DNA of 62,839 bases from the NCBI GenBank assembly GCA_012523545.1, contig JAAYIH010000040.1, forward strand, positions 1-62,839. Reading direction: 5' to 3'. The notes below the pieces were generated by a model, which saw nothing but the letters and a program-made list of their open reading frames with translations, had not been told where the DNA came from and ran no database searches. The stretch is from Bacillota bacterium. GTDB lineage: Bacteria > Bacillota > Proteinivoracia > UBA4975. Positions 25,932 through 33,957 of this stretch are shown piece by piece. Both the position numbers and the translations under genes were made by a program. How positions within the stretch are numbered: the stretch's first letter is position 1; every line of letters starts with the position of its first letter.

Positions 25932-26585
25932 TTGCCTGTGTTGATGGGCCTTGGTCCTCGGGATGTCATTTGCCGGACGGGCGTGGAGTTTCATTCCCAT
26001 CCCCTGGGTGTGCGCTTGTCATTTCAGGAGCGCAGCCTGGTCCGTGAATACTGGAAGCGCTATTATCCGCACTGGCAAATACGGTGCCCCTGTCCCGCCG
26101 CTCGCCTGGTTGGCCTGTTGCAACGGAAAAATCTTTCTTTGGCCGTTGCCGAATCCTGCAGCGGGGGCGGAATTTCCAGCGCCATTACCGATGTTCCCGG
26201 CGCCAGCTCGGTGTTTTGGGGCGGGGCAGTGGCCTATTCGGCTGAGGCCAAGGTCAGCCTTCTGGGTGTGGACCGGACGAAATTGCCCTCCGGCTGTGTT
26301 GGGGCGGACCTTAGCTCCGGAATGGCAGAGTTACTCCGGCAACGATATAAGGTTGATTTGGGGCTGGCGGTGACAGGCGCCCTGGGTCCGGACACTCCTG
26401 CGCCGCAAATTTCGGTGGGAGAAGTATACATAGCTGTAGCCGGCCGCGGGCATACTGCCGTGCGGAGGTTTAATTTCTGCGGAGACAGGCAGACTATTAA
26501 GAAGGCCGTCATTGCTGCGGGGATTAATTTTTTGCTGACTTATTGTGCGAGGTGGTATGTTGCCGGACCTGTCCAGATGGATTAA
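25932..26585 (+). CDS. CinA C-terminal-domain protein (PncC-like nicotinamide-nucleotide amidase) with a short unusual N-terminus
   Basis: 217 aa from TTG 25932 (GAGGTGA five bases upstream; GTG 25923 lies in that site). Residues about 70-215 are a CinA-C/PncC domain with AESCSGGGISSAI (catalytic Ser), a GGAVAYS strand and VTGALGPD. PncC deamidates NMN. The N-terminal MoaB-like domain of full CinA is absent; in its place are about 65 residues with an HSHPLGVRLSF segment I do not recognise. In B. subtilis cinA lies before recA, and here two genes intervene. Overlaps the metallophosphoesterase gene by 29 bases. Confidence 0.8.
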   Translation: MPVLMGLGPRDVICRTGVEFHSHPLGVRLSFQERSLVREYWKRYYPHWQIRCPCPAARLVGLLQRKNLSLAVAESCSGGGISSAITDVPGASSVFWGGAVAYSAEAKVSLLGVDRTKLPSGCVGADLSSGMAELLRQRYKVDLGLAVTGALGPDTPAPQISVGEVYIAVAGRGHTAVRRFNFCGDRQTIKKAVIAAGINFLLTYCARWYVAGPVQMD

Positions 26586-28020
26586 GACTGTTCTGGCGGG
26601 AATTCTGGGCGCCCTTTTGCTGGTTTCGCTGTTGGCCAGGGAGGACATAACCGTTAACGCCATGGATTTTACTTTGGGTTTGCAGGTATTTGAGCACGGC
26701 TATACCGTCATCGACATCCCACCCCTGGGCACTGTACGCGCCCGTACTCACCAGTTTCCCTTGCTTTTCCGCGTCACGCTCCGTAATATCAACCTCGAGC
26801 GTTTGAGCGCACTGGTCCATTCTGAACAGCCCAGGGCGCTGTTCGCCGGCATGCGGGATGACCTGCGCAGACAGGTGGTTCGGTTTTTGTTGCGGGCGCT
26901 GGCCTTGGCTTTTGTGGGCGGGTTGGGCGCCGGCTTTGCCTTGTACCGGCGGGGCCGGGATGCTGCAGTGGCAGGTTTTGCCGGCTTGCTGTTTTTTGCC
27001 CTGTTGTTTGGCATTGCCTATTACACCTATGACGAGGCCGCCTTCAGGGAGCCGGAATTCCACGGCATCGTCGAGGCAGCCCCATGGCTGATTGGTGTTG
27101 CCGAGGAGGCGCTGGCTGCTGTTCAGGATTTGGACGCCAAACTGAAAATTGTCGCCGACAACCTCCTGGTTCTGTTTGATTCTTTGAGCGACCTGGGCCG
27201 GGAGGGTGGCGCCGCCGAAGGCGAATTAAAGGTACTGCACATTTCCGATATACACAACAACCCCATCGGCGTTTCCCTGGCCAAACAGATCGCTGTTTCG
27301 TTCAGAGCAGATATAATCGTTGACACCGGCGACATTACTGATTACGGCACCCGGCTGGAAGCCGAGCTGTTACGTGGAATAGAAGAGATTGGCCTGCCCT
27401 GGATATTTGTCTCGGGGAACCACGATTCTCCTGCTGTCATTGAAACGCTCAGGAATCTGGAAAATGTCTGGGTGCTGGAGGATGACGTGGCCATTTTTCC
27501 CGATCTGGATTTCGCAGTAGCTGGGGCGGCAGATCCCTCTTCCCAAGGCGCCGCCATCCAGATTCCGTCCCGGGAACAGTACAAGGAAGTTGCCCAAAAG
27601 CTGCGCCTGAAGATTGACCAGGCTGAGGTTGCGCCGCCAATAATTGCGGGACATCACGTTTACCTGGTCGAGGAATTCGCCGGGCGCTACGCTGTCTTGC
27701 TTTACGGCCACAGTCATCGTGCAGATATCCGGGTGCGGGACAACGCCCTGATGGTCAATGCCGGAACCACCGGCGGAGCCGGCATACGCGGACTGATGGC
27801 ACAGGGAGAGCTTCCTTACACCATGGTGCTGTTGCACTTTAACCGCGATGGTCATGGATGGTATGCGTCCGTTGCTGATGTCATCACCGTCAACAAGCTG
27901 GATTCCGGCTTTGTACTGGAACGGCAATTGCTGCACCAGCCCCGGCCGCCGCTGCCCTTGCAGCAACAAGAAGGAGAATTTCCGCGCAATGGAGAAGAAA
28001 AAGAAGAGGAGGGCAGCTAA
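26557..28020 (+). CDS. Membrane-bound metallophosphoesterase
   Basis: About 487 aa. N-terminal hydrophobic segment (8-25), an extracytoplasmic region of about 80 residues, two more hydrophobic helices (about 108-150), a spacer, then a calcineurin-like phosphoesterase domain from about 225 with the full metal set: SDIHNN, DTGDITD, GNHD, GHH and GHSHR. Ends in a Gln/Glu-rich tail. Substrate unknown. The start is uncertain: GTG 26545 has no ribosome-binding site, ATG 26557 has GAGGTGG very close. Coupled to thpR by TAATG. Confidence 0.83.
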   Translation: MLPDLSRWIKTVLAGILGALLLVSLLAREDITVNAMDFTLGLQVFEHGYTVIDIPPLGTVRARTHQFPLLFRVTLRNINLERLSALVHSEQPRALFAGMRDDLRRQVVRFLLRALALAFVGGLGAGFALYRRGRDAAVAGFAGLLFFALLFGIAYYTYDEAAFREPEFHGIVEAAPWLIGVAEEALAAVQDLDAKLKIVADNLLVLFDSLSDLGREGGAAEGELKVLHISDIHNNPIGVSLAKQIAVSFRADIIVDTGDITDYGTRLEAELLRGIEEIGLPWIFVSGNHDSPAVIETLRNLENVWVLEDDVAIFPDLDFAVAGAADPSSQGAAIQIPSREQYKEVAQKLRLKIDQAEVAPPIIAGHHVYLVEEFAGRYAVLLYGHSHRADIRVRDNALMVNAGTTGGAGIRGLMAQGELPYTMVLLHFNRDGHGWYASVADVITVNKLDSGFVLERQLLHQPRPPLPLQQQEGEFPRNGEEKEEEGS

Positions 28021-28562
28021 TGTCGGGAAGATATTTTTTTGCCATTGACCTGGAAGATAATGCCAGAGCCCGGGTCAGCTCGGTGGCCGGCAGTCTCAAA
28101 GGAATTGACGGCGCCAGGTGGGTGAAACCGGAAAACTACCATCTTACCCTGCTTTTTTTAGGAGACAGGGCGGCCGATGACCTGGCTAAATTATGTCACC
28201 ACGCCAGGGCAATTGCCGCTGAAACATCTCCCTTTACCCTGGACTTGCAGGGGGTGGGCTTTTTCCCCGATCAGCGCAGGCCCAGGGTGCTGTATATGGA
28301 TGTCTGCCGTGGCCGCGAAGCAGTAATCAGGCTGGCCGGGGCGTTACACATGGCAGACGGGCAACAGGCGGCCAAATTCAGACCTCACCTCACTTTGGCG
28401 CGCTTGCGGACGGCCGGGCCGGTCCGGATTTCTGCACATACGCAGCCCATTGCCGTCACGGTGCGGGAATTTATCCTGTTTTCCAGTACGTTAACACCCT
28501 CCGGTCCTATTTACCGGCCGGTGCAGACCTTTTCTCTGGCAGGTGTTGTCACAGGCGAATAA
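28020..28562 (+). CDS. thpR: RNA 2',3'-cyclic phosphodiesterase
   Basis: 180 aa of the 2H phosphoesterase superfamily with the two defining motifs HLTLLFLG (about residue 41) and HLTLAR (about 122). Opens 2',3'-cyclic phosphate ends of RNA to 2'-phosphate. The start overlaps the previous stop (TAATG). The recA promoter begins in its last codons. Confidence 0.92.
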   Translation: MSGRYFFAIDLEDNARARVSSVAGSLKGIDGARWVKPENYHLTLLFLGDRAADDLAKLCHHARAIAAETSPFTLDLQGVGFFPDQRRPRVLYMDVCRGREAVIRLAGALHMADGQQAAKFRPHLTLARLRTAGPVRISAHTQPIAVTVREFILFSSTLTPSGPIYRPVQTFSLAGVVTGE

Positions 28563-28574
28563 ATGTTCTATAAT
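28546..28574 (+). promoter_or_regulatory. recA promoter with LexA (SOS) box
   Basis: TTGTCA (28546-28551), 17-base spacer, TATAAT (28569-28574). The spacer holds CGAATAAATGTTCT (28556-28569), which matches the Firmicutes LexA consensus CGAACRNRYGTTYG at 12 of 14 positions. LexA binding here would block RNA polymerase directly. lexA itself is at 60.1 kb. Confidence 0.85.
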
Positions 28575-28609
28575 TGACTGGAACAGAGAATGAATAGGGG
28601 GTAGCAGAG

Positions 28610-29623
28610 GTGGAAAGACAAAAGGCTCTTGAGCTCGCCATACAACAGATAGAGCGGCAATTTGGCAAAGGCTCGATTATGAAGTTGGGCGAAAGTGCGG
28701 CGTTAAACATCTCGGTAATTCCCAGCGGCTGCCTGGAGTTGGACATTGCGTTGGGCACCGGCGGCTTCCCCAGGGGCCGGGTAGTGGAGATTTATGGACC
28801 CGAATCTTCAGGGAAAACCACTGTCGCCCTGCATGCTGTGGCCGAGGCGCAGAAACGCGGGGGTACAGCCGCCTTTATCGATGCCGAGCACGCCCTGGAC
28901 CCTGCGTATGCCAAGAATCTCGGCGTAAATTTGGACGAGCTCTACGTCTCCCAGCCGGATACCGGCGAACAGGCCCTGGAAATTGCTGAAGCTTTGGTCC
29001 GCAGCGGTGCTGTGGACGTGGTGGTCATCGATTCGGTGGCGGCTTTGGTTCCCAAGGCGGAAATCGAGGGCGAAATGGGAGACTCCCATGTGGGACTGCA
29101 GGCTCGCCTCATGTCTCAGGCTTTGCGCAAACTGTCCGGCGCCATCAGCAAATCCAAGACAGTGGCTATTTTCATTAACCAGATTCGGGAAAAAGTCGGA
29201 GTTATGTTTGGCAACCCAGAAGTAACCCCCGGCGGCAGGGCACTAAAGTTTTACGCCTCGGTGCGCCTGGATGTGCGCAGGGTTGAAACTCTCAAGCAGG
29301 GTAACGACGTCATTGGCAGCCGGACGCGCATCAAGGTGGTAAAGAACAAGGTTGCGCCCCCCTTTAAGCAAGCAGAATTTGACATAATGTATGGCGAGGG
29401 AATCTCCCGGGAGGGTTCTCTTCTGGACTGCGCCGTGGAAATCGGCCTTGTCGCCAAGAGCGGAGCGTGGTACTCTCTGGATTCCGAGCGCCTGGGTCAG
29501 GGCAGGGAAAACGCCAAGCAATACCTCAGAGAAAATCCGGAAATTGCCGCCATGATTGAGGAAAAAATTCGCGCCCATTACAACCTCCCCGGTGCCGGCG
29601 ATGTTGCGGAGTCTGGTGAATAA
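28610..29623 (+). CDS. recA: Recombinase A
   Basis: 337 aa. Strand-exchange protein and co-protease for LexA. Walker A GPESSGKT at 63-70, [10 protein letters not shown], and the L2-adjacent [15 protein letters not shown] region present. GTG start with GGGGGT upstream. Own SOS promoter; recX follows without a gap, so RecX-mediated control of RecA filaments is co-expressed. Confidence 0.98.
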   Translation: MERQKALELAIQQIERQFGKGSIMKLGESAALNISVIPSGCLELDIALGTGGFPRGRVVEIYGPESSGKTTVALHAVAEAQKRGGTAAFIDAEHALDPAYAKNLGVNLDELYVSQPDTGEQALEIAEALVRSGAVDVVVIDSVAALVPKAEIEGEMGDSHVGLQARLMSQALRKLSGAISKSKTVAIFINQIREKVGVMFGNPEVTPGGRALKFYASVRLDVRRVETLKQGNDVIGSRTRIKVVKNKVAPPFKQAEFDIMYGEGISREGSLLDCAVEIGLVAKSGAWYSLDSERLGQGRENAKQYLRENPEIAAMIEEKIRAHYNLPGAGDVAESGE

Positions 29624-30067
29624 ATGTCCAATGCCTATTCCGCAGCGCTGAACTACCTTGCTGCCCGCAGCCGCACCGTTAAAGAAACCAGAGATTATTT
29701 GCGCCGCAAGGGCTATTCTGCCTCCGACATAGAGGAGGCTATTGGGCGCCTGCAACATTCAGGCCTGTTGGATGACCGGCGCACGGCTCAACAATGGGTG
29801 GACTATTGCCTTGCCTGCAAGCCCCGGGGCAGGGAACGGCTGCGTCATGACCTTTTAAAGCGCGGCATCGACCGGGGCATTGTCAGTGCTGTTTTGGAAA
29901 GCGTGGACGACGACTGCGAATACGCCCTGGCCCTTCAATTATTGGCTTCCCGCCCCGTTTCCAGCTGGTCCAGGGCGAAACTGTTCCGGTTTTTGCTCTA
30001 CCGCGGCTTTTCTTTTTCAGTCATCGAGCGCATTTGCCTGGCCAACGAAAACTTGACAGAGGATTAG
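29624..30067 (+). CDS. recX: Regulatory protein RecX
   Basis: 147 aa. Start codon directly after the recA stop. Triple three-helix repeats typical of RecX: RTVKETRDYLRRKGYS..., GRERLRHDLLKRGID..., and a third repeat SWSRAKLFRFLLYRGFS. Modulates RecA filament extension. The promoter for the downstream rny leader is within its last codons. Confidence 0.9.
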   Translation: MSNAYSAALNYLAARSRTVKETRDYLRRKGYSASDIEEAIGRLQHSGLLDDRRTAQQWVDYCLACKPRGRERLRHDLLKRGIDRGIVSAVLESVDDDCEYALALQLLASRPVSSWSRAKLFRFLLYRGFSFSVIERICLANENLTED

Positions 30068-30081
30068 TTAAGTATTACAAT
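30053..30081 (+). promoter_or_regulatory. Strong sigma-A promoter for the rny leader
   Basis: TTGACA (30053-30058), 17-base spacer, TACAAT (30076-30081): perfect -35, one mismatch in -10, ideal spacing. It lies in the 3' end of recX and would start a leader of about 145 bases before rny. Confidence 0.8.
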
Positions 30082-30104
30082 AAAGTGCGGATTTCCACAA
30101 ATTA

Positions 30105-30222
30105 CTGCCTATATGTTTCTGCCCCTGGTGGCATTTACATATAAAATAGGATAATGTTCATCAGGATCTTTTATCCTTTTTTATAGGGTTAAGCCAGGGG
30201 CACGCTGGCTTTATTTTTTGTT
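30105..30222 (+). promoter_or_regulatory. Attenuator-like structured leader upstream of rny
   Basis: Three features are visible. (1) A hairpin at 30108-30150: CCTATATGT pairs with ACATAT..ATAGG, with an inner TGCC/GGCA. (2) A weak hairpin AGGAT/ATCCT (30163-30177) followed by six T. (3) A terminator AAGCCAG / CTGGCTT (30191-30197 and 30205-30211) followed by TATTTTTTG. The loop strand TGCCCCTGG (30120-30128) is perfectly complementary to CCAGGGGCA (30194-30202) in the terminator 5' arm, so the two structures exclude each other. This is the layout of a transcription attenuator or riboswitch; no known class is recognised. Confidence 0.55.
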
Positions 30223-30227
30223 AGGAG

Positions 30228-31772
30228 GTGACGGTTATTCCCACAACTGTAATAGCAGCACTGGTCAGCGCAATCCTGGCCTTTATCGGCGGTTATATAA
30301 TCCGCAAGCTCATTGCTGAAGCCAAAATAGCATCGGCTGAAGAAGCGGCCAAGAAGATGGTGGCCGATGCCATAAAAGAAGCGGATGCCAAGAGGCGTGA
30401 AGCCATTCTCGAGGCCAAGGAAGAGATCCACCGCCTGAGGATGGAGCTGGATAATGAAATCAGGGAAAGGCGGCAAGAGCAACAAAGGATAGACAAGCGT
30501 TTGGCCCAGAAAGAGGAAGCTCTGGACCGCAAGCTGGAAAACGCAGAGAAAAAGGAAGAGATGATCCAGCAGAAGGAAGCTGAACTGGCCAAGCTGGAAG
30601 AAAAGATTAACGCGTTGTATGCGCAACAAGTCAGCGAACTGGAGCGCCTGTCCGGCTTGTCTTCGCAAGAGGCCCGGGAGCTGTTGCTAAAGAACATCGA
30701 AAAAGAGGTTCGGCATGAAGCCGCGCAGATGATTAAAGAAATTGAAACCCAGACCAAGCTGGAAGCGGAAAAGCGGGCCCGGGAAATCATCTCTCAGTCT
30801 ATTCAGCGTTATGCTGCTGACCATGTTGCGGAAACCACTGTATCTGTAGTCAACTTGCCCAACGACGAAATGAAGGGGCGTATCATAGGCCGAGAAGGGC
30901 GTAATATCAGGGCTCTGGAGACTCTGACCGGCGTCGACCTCATCATTGACGATACGCCGGAAGCTGTCATCGTTTCGGGTTTCGATCCCGTGCGCAGGGA
31001 AATTGCCCGCCTGGCCCTGGAAAAGCTGATTAACGACGGCAGAATTCACCCCGGCCGCATTGAAGAAATGGTCAGCCGGGCGCAGAAGGAAGTGGAGAAC
31101 CAAATCAGGGAAGAGGGAGAGCAGGCAACTTTTGAAAGCGGCATCCACGGCCTGCATCCCGAGTTGGTCAAAATGCTGGGCCGTTTAAAATTCCGGACCA
31201 GTTACGGCCAGAATGTCCTCAAACATTCTCTGGAAGTCTGCCACCTGGCGGGTATGATGGCTGCTGAATTGGGGGCCAATGTCAAGGTCGCCAAACGGGC
31301 AGGCTTGCTCCACGATATCGGCAAGGCCATCGACCACGAAGTGGATGGTCCCCATGTCGCCATTGGCGCCGAGTTGGCGAGAAAGTACAAGGAAAGCCCC
31401 GAAGTTGTCCATGCCATCGCGGCTCACCACGGTGACATCGAACCTGAATCCGTTGAAGCAGTTTTGGTTCAGGCTGCCGATGCCATTTCCGCCGCCAGAC
31501 CGGGCGCGCGCCGGGAAACTTTGGAGAACTATATTAAGCGCCTGGAAAAACTGGAACAGATTGCCGATTCCTTTGACGGAGTGGACAAAGCCTACGCCAT
31601 TCAGGCCGGCCGCGAAATACGCATTATCGTTAAGCCGGAGCGGGTGGACGATGCTATTGCTGTCCAGATGGCCCGGGATATTGTTAAACGCATTGAAGAA
31701 GAACTGGATTATCCGGGACAGATTAAAGTTACTGTTATCCGGGAAGTCCGTGCCGTTGAATATGCAAGGTAA
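30228..31772 (+). CDS. rny: Ribonuclease Y
   Basis: About 511-514 aa. Membrane-anchored endonuclease that starts mRNA decay. One N-terminal transmembrane helix (about 8-26), long charged coiled coil (about 30-190), KH domain ([14 protein letters not shown]), HD domain ([12 protein letters not shown]). The start is odd: AGGAGGTGA at 30223-30231 is a perfect ribosome-binding site, and the only canonical start in range, GTG 30228, lies inside it. The codon at normal spacing is ATT 30237. No other start lies upstream of the membrane helix. ymdB follows, as in B. subtilis. Confidence 0.94.
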   Translation: MTVIPTTVIAALVSAILAFIGGYIIRKLIAEAKIASAEEAAKKMVADAIKEADAKRREAILEAKEEIHRLRMELDNEIRERRQEQQRIDKRLAQKEEALDRKLENAEKKEEMIQQKEAELAKLEEKINALYAQQVSELERLSGLSSQEARELLLKNIEKEVRHEAAQMIKEIETQTKLEAEKRAREIISQSIQRYAADHVAETTVSVVNLPNDEMKGRIIGREGRNIRALETLTGVDLIIDDTPEAVIVSGFDPVRREIARLALEKLINDGRIHPGRIEEMVSRAQKEVENQIREEGEQATFESGIHGLHPELVKMLGRLKFRTSYGQNVLKHSLEVCHLAGMMAAELGANVKVAKRAGLLHDIGKAIDHEVDGPHVAIGAELARKYKESPEVVHAIAAHHGDIEPESVEAVLVQAADAISAARPGARRETLENYIKRLEKLEQIADSFDGVDKAYAIQAGREIRIIVKPERVDDAIAVQMARDIVKRIEEELDYPGQIKVTVIREVRAVEYAR

Positions 31773-31795
31773 AACTTTCGAGTTTTACCTTTTCT
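31766..31795 (+). terminator. Hairpin after rny
   Basis: Perfect 10-bp stem AAGGTAAAAC / GTTTTACCTT containing the rny stop, then TTCTG; weak T run. Confidence 0.55.
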
Positions 31796-31812
31796 GCTAA
31801 GGGGGTCCGAAA

Positions 31813-32574
31813 ATGCAAGTGCTGTTTATAGGCGATGTTGTCGGGCGCAGTGGACGCAATGCCCTGGCCGGCGTCCTTCCCGGTTTAAAGTCCCAGTACA
31901 GCTGGGATCTTTGCATAGCCAATGCCGAGAATGCAGCCGGCGGCAAAGGCATCACCGAAAAAGTGGCCCGGGAACTGCTGGACTTGGGGATAGATGTTCT
32001 TACTATGGGCAATCACACCTGGGACAACAAGGACATCTTCAATTTCATAGACAGCGCCGACTATCTGGTGCGCCCGGCCAATTACCCTGCGCCCGTGCCC
32101 GGACAAGGATGGACAGTTGTACGCAGGGCAGACAAATCGGTTGGCATCATCAATCTGTCCGGGCAGGTTTTTATGGGCCCCATGGAGTGTCCCTTTGCAG
32201 CCGTCGACAGGATTCTCGACGAACTGAACCATTGCCAATACATCATTATAGACTTTCATGCCGAGGCTACGGCGGAAAAACTGGCCTTTGCCCATTACGT
32301 TGACGGTCGGGTCTCTGCAGTGGTGGGAACCCATACCCACATTCAAACTGCGGATGCCGGGGTTTTGCCGCAGGGCACATTGTACATCACCGATGTAGGT
32401 GCCACGGCGCCAATTAACTCGGTTCTGGGCATGGAAATCGAGCCCGTAATCAAACGTTTTACCACGAAATTGCCCCAACGTTTTTCCGCAGCTTCCGGTC
32501 CCGCCGCGGTATGCGCCCTGTGGATGGATTTGGAGGCACGGCTTGTCAAGCCGTTAACTGTTACCAGTCCGTGA
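31813..32574 (+). CDS. ymdB: YmdB family metallophosphoesterase
   Basis: 253 aa. YmdB is a 2',3'-cyclic nucleotide phosphodiesterase that in B. subtilis affects biofilm and motility choice, encoded after rny. Motifs GDVVGRSGRNA at the N-terminus, NAENAAGG, TMGNHTWDNK, DFHAEAT and GTHTHIQTAD give a full metal-binding set. A late loop reads VGATAPINS where VGMTGP is more usual. ATG with AAGGGGGT upstream. Confidence 0.93.
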   Translation: MQVLFIGDVVGRSGRNALAGVLPGLKSQYSWDLCIANAENAAGGKGITEKVARELLDLGIDVLTMGNHTWDNKDIFNFIDSADYLVRPANYPAPVPGQGWTVVRRADKSVGIINLSGQVFMGPMECPFAAVDRILDELNHCQYIIIDFHAEATAEKLAFAHYVDGRVSAVVGTHTHIQTADAGVLPQGTLYITDVGATAPINSVLGMEIEPVIKRFTTKLPQRFSAASGPAAVCALWMDLEARLVKPLTVTSP

Positions 32575-32592
32575 CATTTTCCCGATGAAAAA

Positions 32593-32621
32593 GAAGGTAT
32601 TTTTCCCAGGATGCCGAATAT
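32593..32621 (+). promoter_or_regulatory. Candidate sigma-H promoter for spoVS
   Basis: GAAGGTATT (32593-32601), 11-base spacer, GCCGAATAT (32613-32621). Consensus is about RNAGGAWWW-N11/12-RNNGAATWW; one mismatch in total. spoVS is under sigma-H in B. subtilis. Confidence 0.65.
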
Positions 32622-32668
32622 ATCATATGTAGAACTTTAATTAATTAGAGTAGAGGGGGTTATCATTC

Positions 32669-32929
32669 GTGGACGTATTGAAGGTATCAGCAAAATCTAA
32701 TCCCAATTCTGTAGCTGGCGCTTTGGCAGGCGTCCTGCGCGAACGCGGAGGAGCCGAAATGCAGGCCATAGGCGCCGGGGCCTTAAACCAGGCGGTAAAA
32801 GCAATTGCTATTGCCAGAGGATTCGTAGCTCCCAGTGGTGTCGATCTCATTTGCATCCCCGCTTTTACTGACATTACAATTGATGGCGAAGAGCGAACAG
32901 CCATCAAGCTCATCGTTGAGCCGCGATAG
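32669..32929 (+). CDS. spoVS: Stage V sporulation protein S
   Basis: 86 aa, nearly invariant family (Alba-like nucleic-acid-binding fold). The KVSAKSNPNSVAGALAG start and IKLIVEPR end match SpoVS closely. Needed for engulfment-stage and coat functions in Bacillus. GTG start with GAGGGGGT upstream and a sigma-H-like promoter. Its own terminator follows. Confidence 0.97.
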   Translation: MDVLKVSAKSNPNSVAGALAGVLRERGGAEMQAIGAGALNQAVKAIAIARGFVAPSGVDLICIPAFTDITIDGEERTAIKLIVEPR

Positions 32930-32944
32930 CACTTATATTTCATT

Positions 32945-32975
32945 AAACCTGTTTATACTATAAACAGGTTTTCTT
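32945..32975 (+). terminator. Rho-independent terminator after spoVS
   Basis: Perfect 11-bp stem AAACCTGTTTA / TAAACAGGTTT (32945-32955, 32961-32971), 5-base loop, then TCTT. Confidence 0.78.
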
Positions 32976-32997
32976 ATGTTAAAGAAAGGTGTTGGCT

Positions 32998-33957
32998 TTG
33001 GTCAAATTTGCCGATTTTCATTGCGACACTTTACTCAATATCCATTCCCGGGGCCTGGACTTTGCTGCCGGTAATAATTTCGGTCATTTGGACCTGCCCC
33101 GGCTTAAAGAAATCAATTGCGTCTTCCAGTGCTTTGCTGTTTTCTGCGACCCCAAGTTTGGACAAGAAGCGGCCCTGCGGCGTGCACTGCGCCTGCTCAA
33201 CGTGGCCAAAGAAAAGATTTTTTCCCTGCCCGATGTGGTATGGGTCAAATCCGGTGCAGATATTGACGCAGCGCTGCAACAGGGGAAACTGGCAGGTTTG
33301 CTCAGCATCGAAGGGGCAGACTTTCTGGGCGATGACTTGTTTCTGCTGGATCTGGTGTATTCCCTGGGCGTAAGGTTGATTACCCTGACCTGGAACGGGC
33401 GCAATACCATCGCCGACGGGATCATGGTGGGCGATAACGCAGGGGGGCTGACTGCCTTCGGCGTCCGGGCCGTCCGCAAAATGCAGGAATTAAATATCAT
33501 CGTCGACGTCTCCCACCTGGCAGAGCGGGGATTTTGGGATGTGAGCAAGATTGCCGTAAAGCCCTTTGTGGCATCCCACTCCAATGCCTGGGAGATATGC
33601 CCCCATCCCCGCAACCTGAAAGATGACCAGATTCGGGAAATTGCGCGCCATAAAGGTTTAATCGGCATGAACCTGTGCCCTTCTTTTGTGGCCGAATCCC
33701 GGAAAGATCAGACTTTGACGACGCTGGTTAAACATATCAGTCACATTGCCTCGGTGGCAGGCCCGGAAGTAATCTGTTTGGGATGCGACTGGGACGGTAT
33801 CACCCGGCTGCCCGAGGGAATGAATGACGTCAGGGATATCCTTGAGATAGCGGATATTCTCGCCCGGGCCGGATTCTCTGCAAAGGAAATAGGTGCCATT
33901 TGCAGCGACAATCTCCTTAATTTCCTGCGGGAAAACCTGGGGCAGGATGCAATATGA
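32998..33957 (+). CDS. Membrane dipeptidase family (renal dipeptidase-like) zinc hydrolase
   Basis: 319 aa from TTG 32998 (AAAGG eight bases upstream). Metal ligands of the family: FHCD near the N-terminus, IEGAD (bridging Glu), SHLA, and SHSNA. Hydrolyses dipeptides; in this setting it may help use peptides or amino acids. Coupled by ATGA to the PHP gene. A housekeeping role is equally possible. Confidence 0.92.
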   Translation: MVKFADFHCDTLLNIHSRGLDFAAGNNFGHLDLPRLKEINCVFQCFAVFCDPKFGQEAALRRALRLLNVAKEKIFSLPDVVWVKSGADIDAALQQGKLAGLLSIEGADFLGDDLFLLDLVYSLGVRLITLTWNGRNTIADGIMVGDNAGGLTAFGVRAVRKMQELNIIVDVSHLAERGFWDVSKIAVKPFVASHSNAWEICPHPRNLKDDQIREIARHKGLIGMNLCPSFVAESRKDQTLTTLVKHISHIASVAGPEVICLGCDWDGITRLPEGMNDVRDILEIADILARAGFSAKEIGAICSDNLLNFLRENLGQDAI

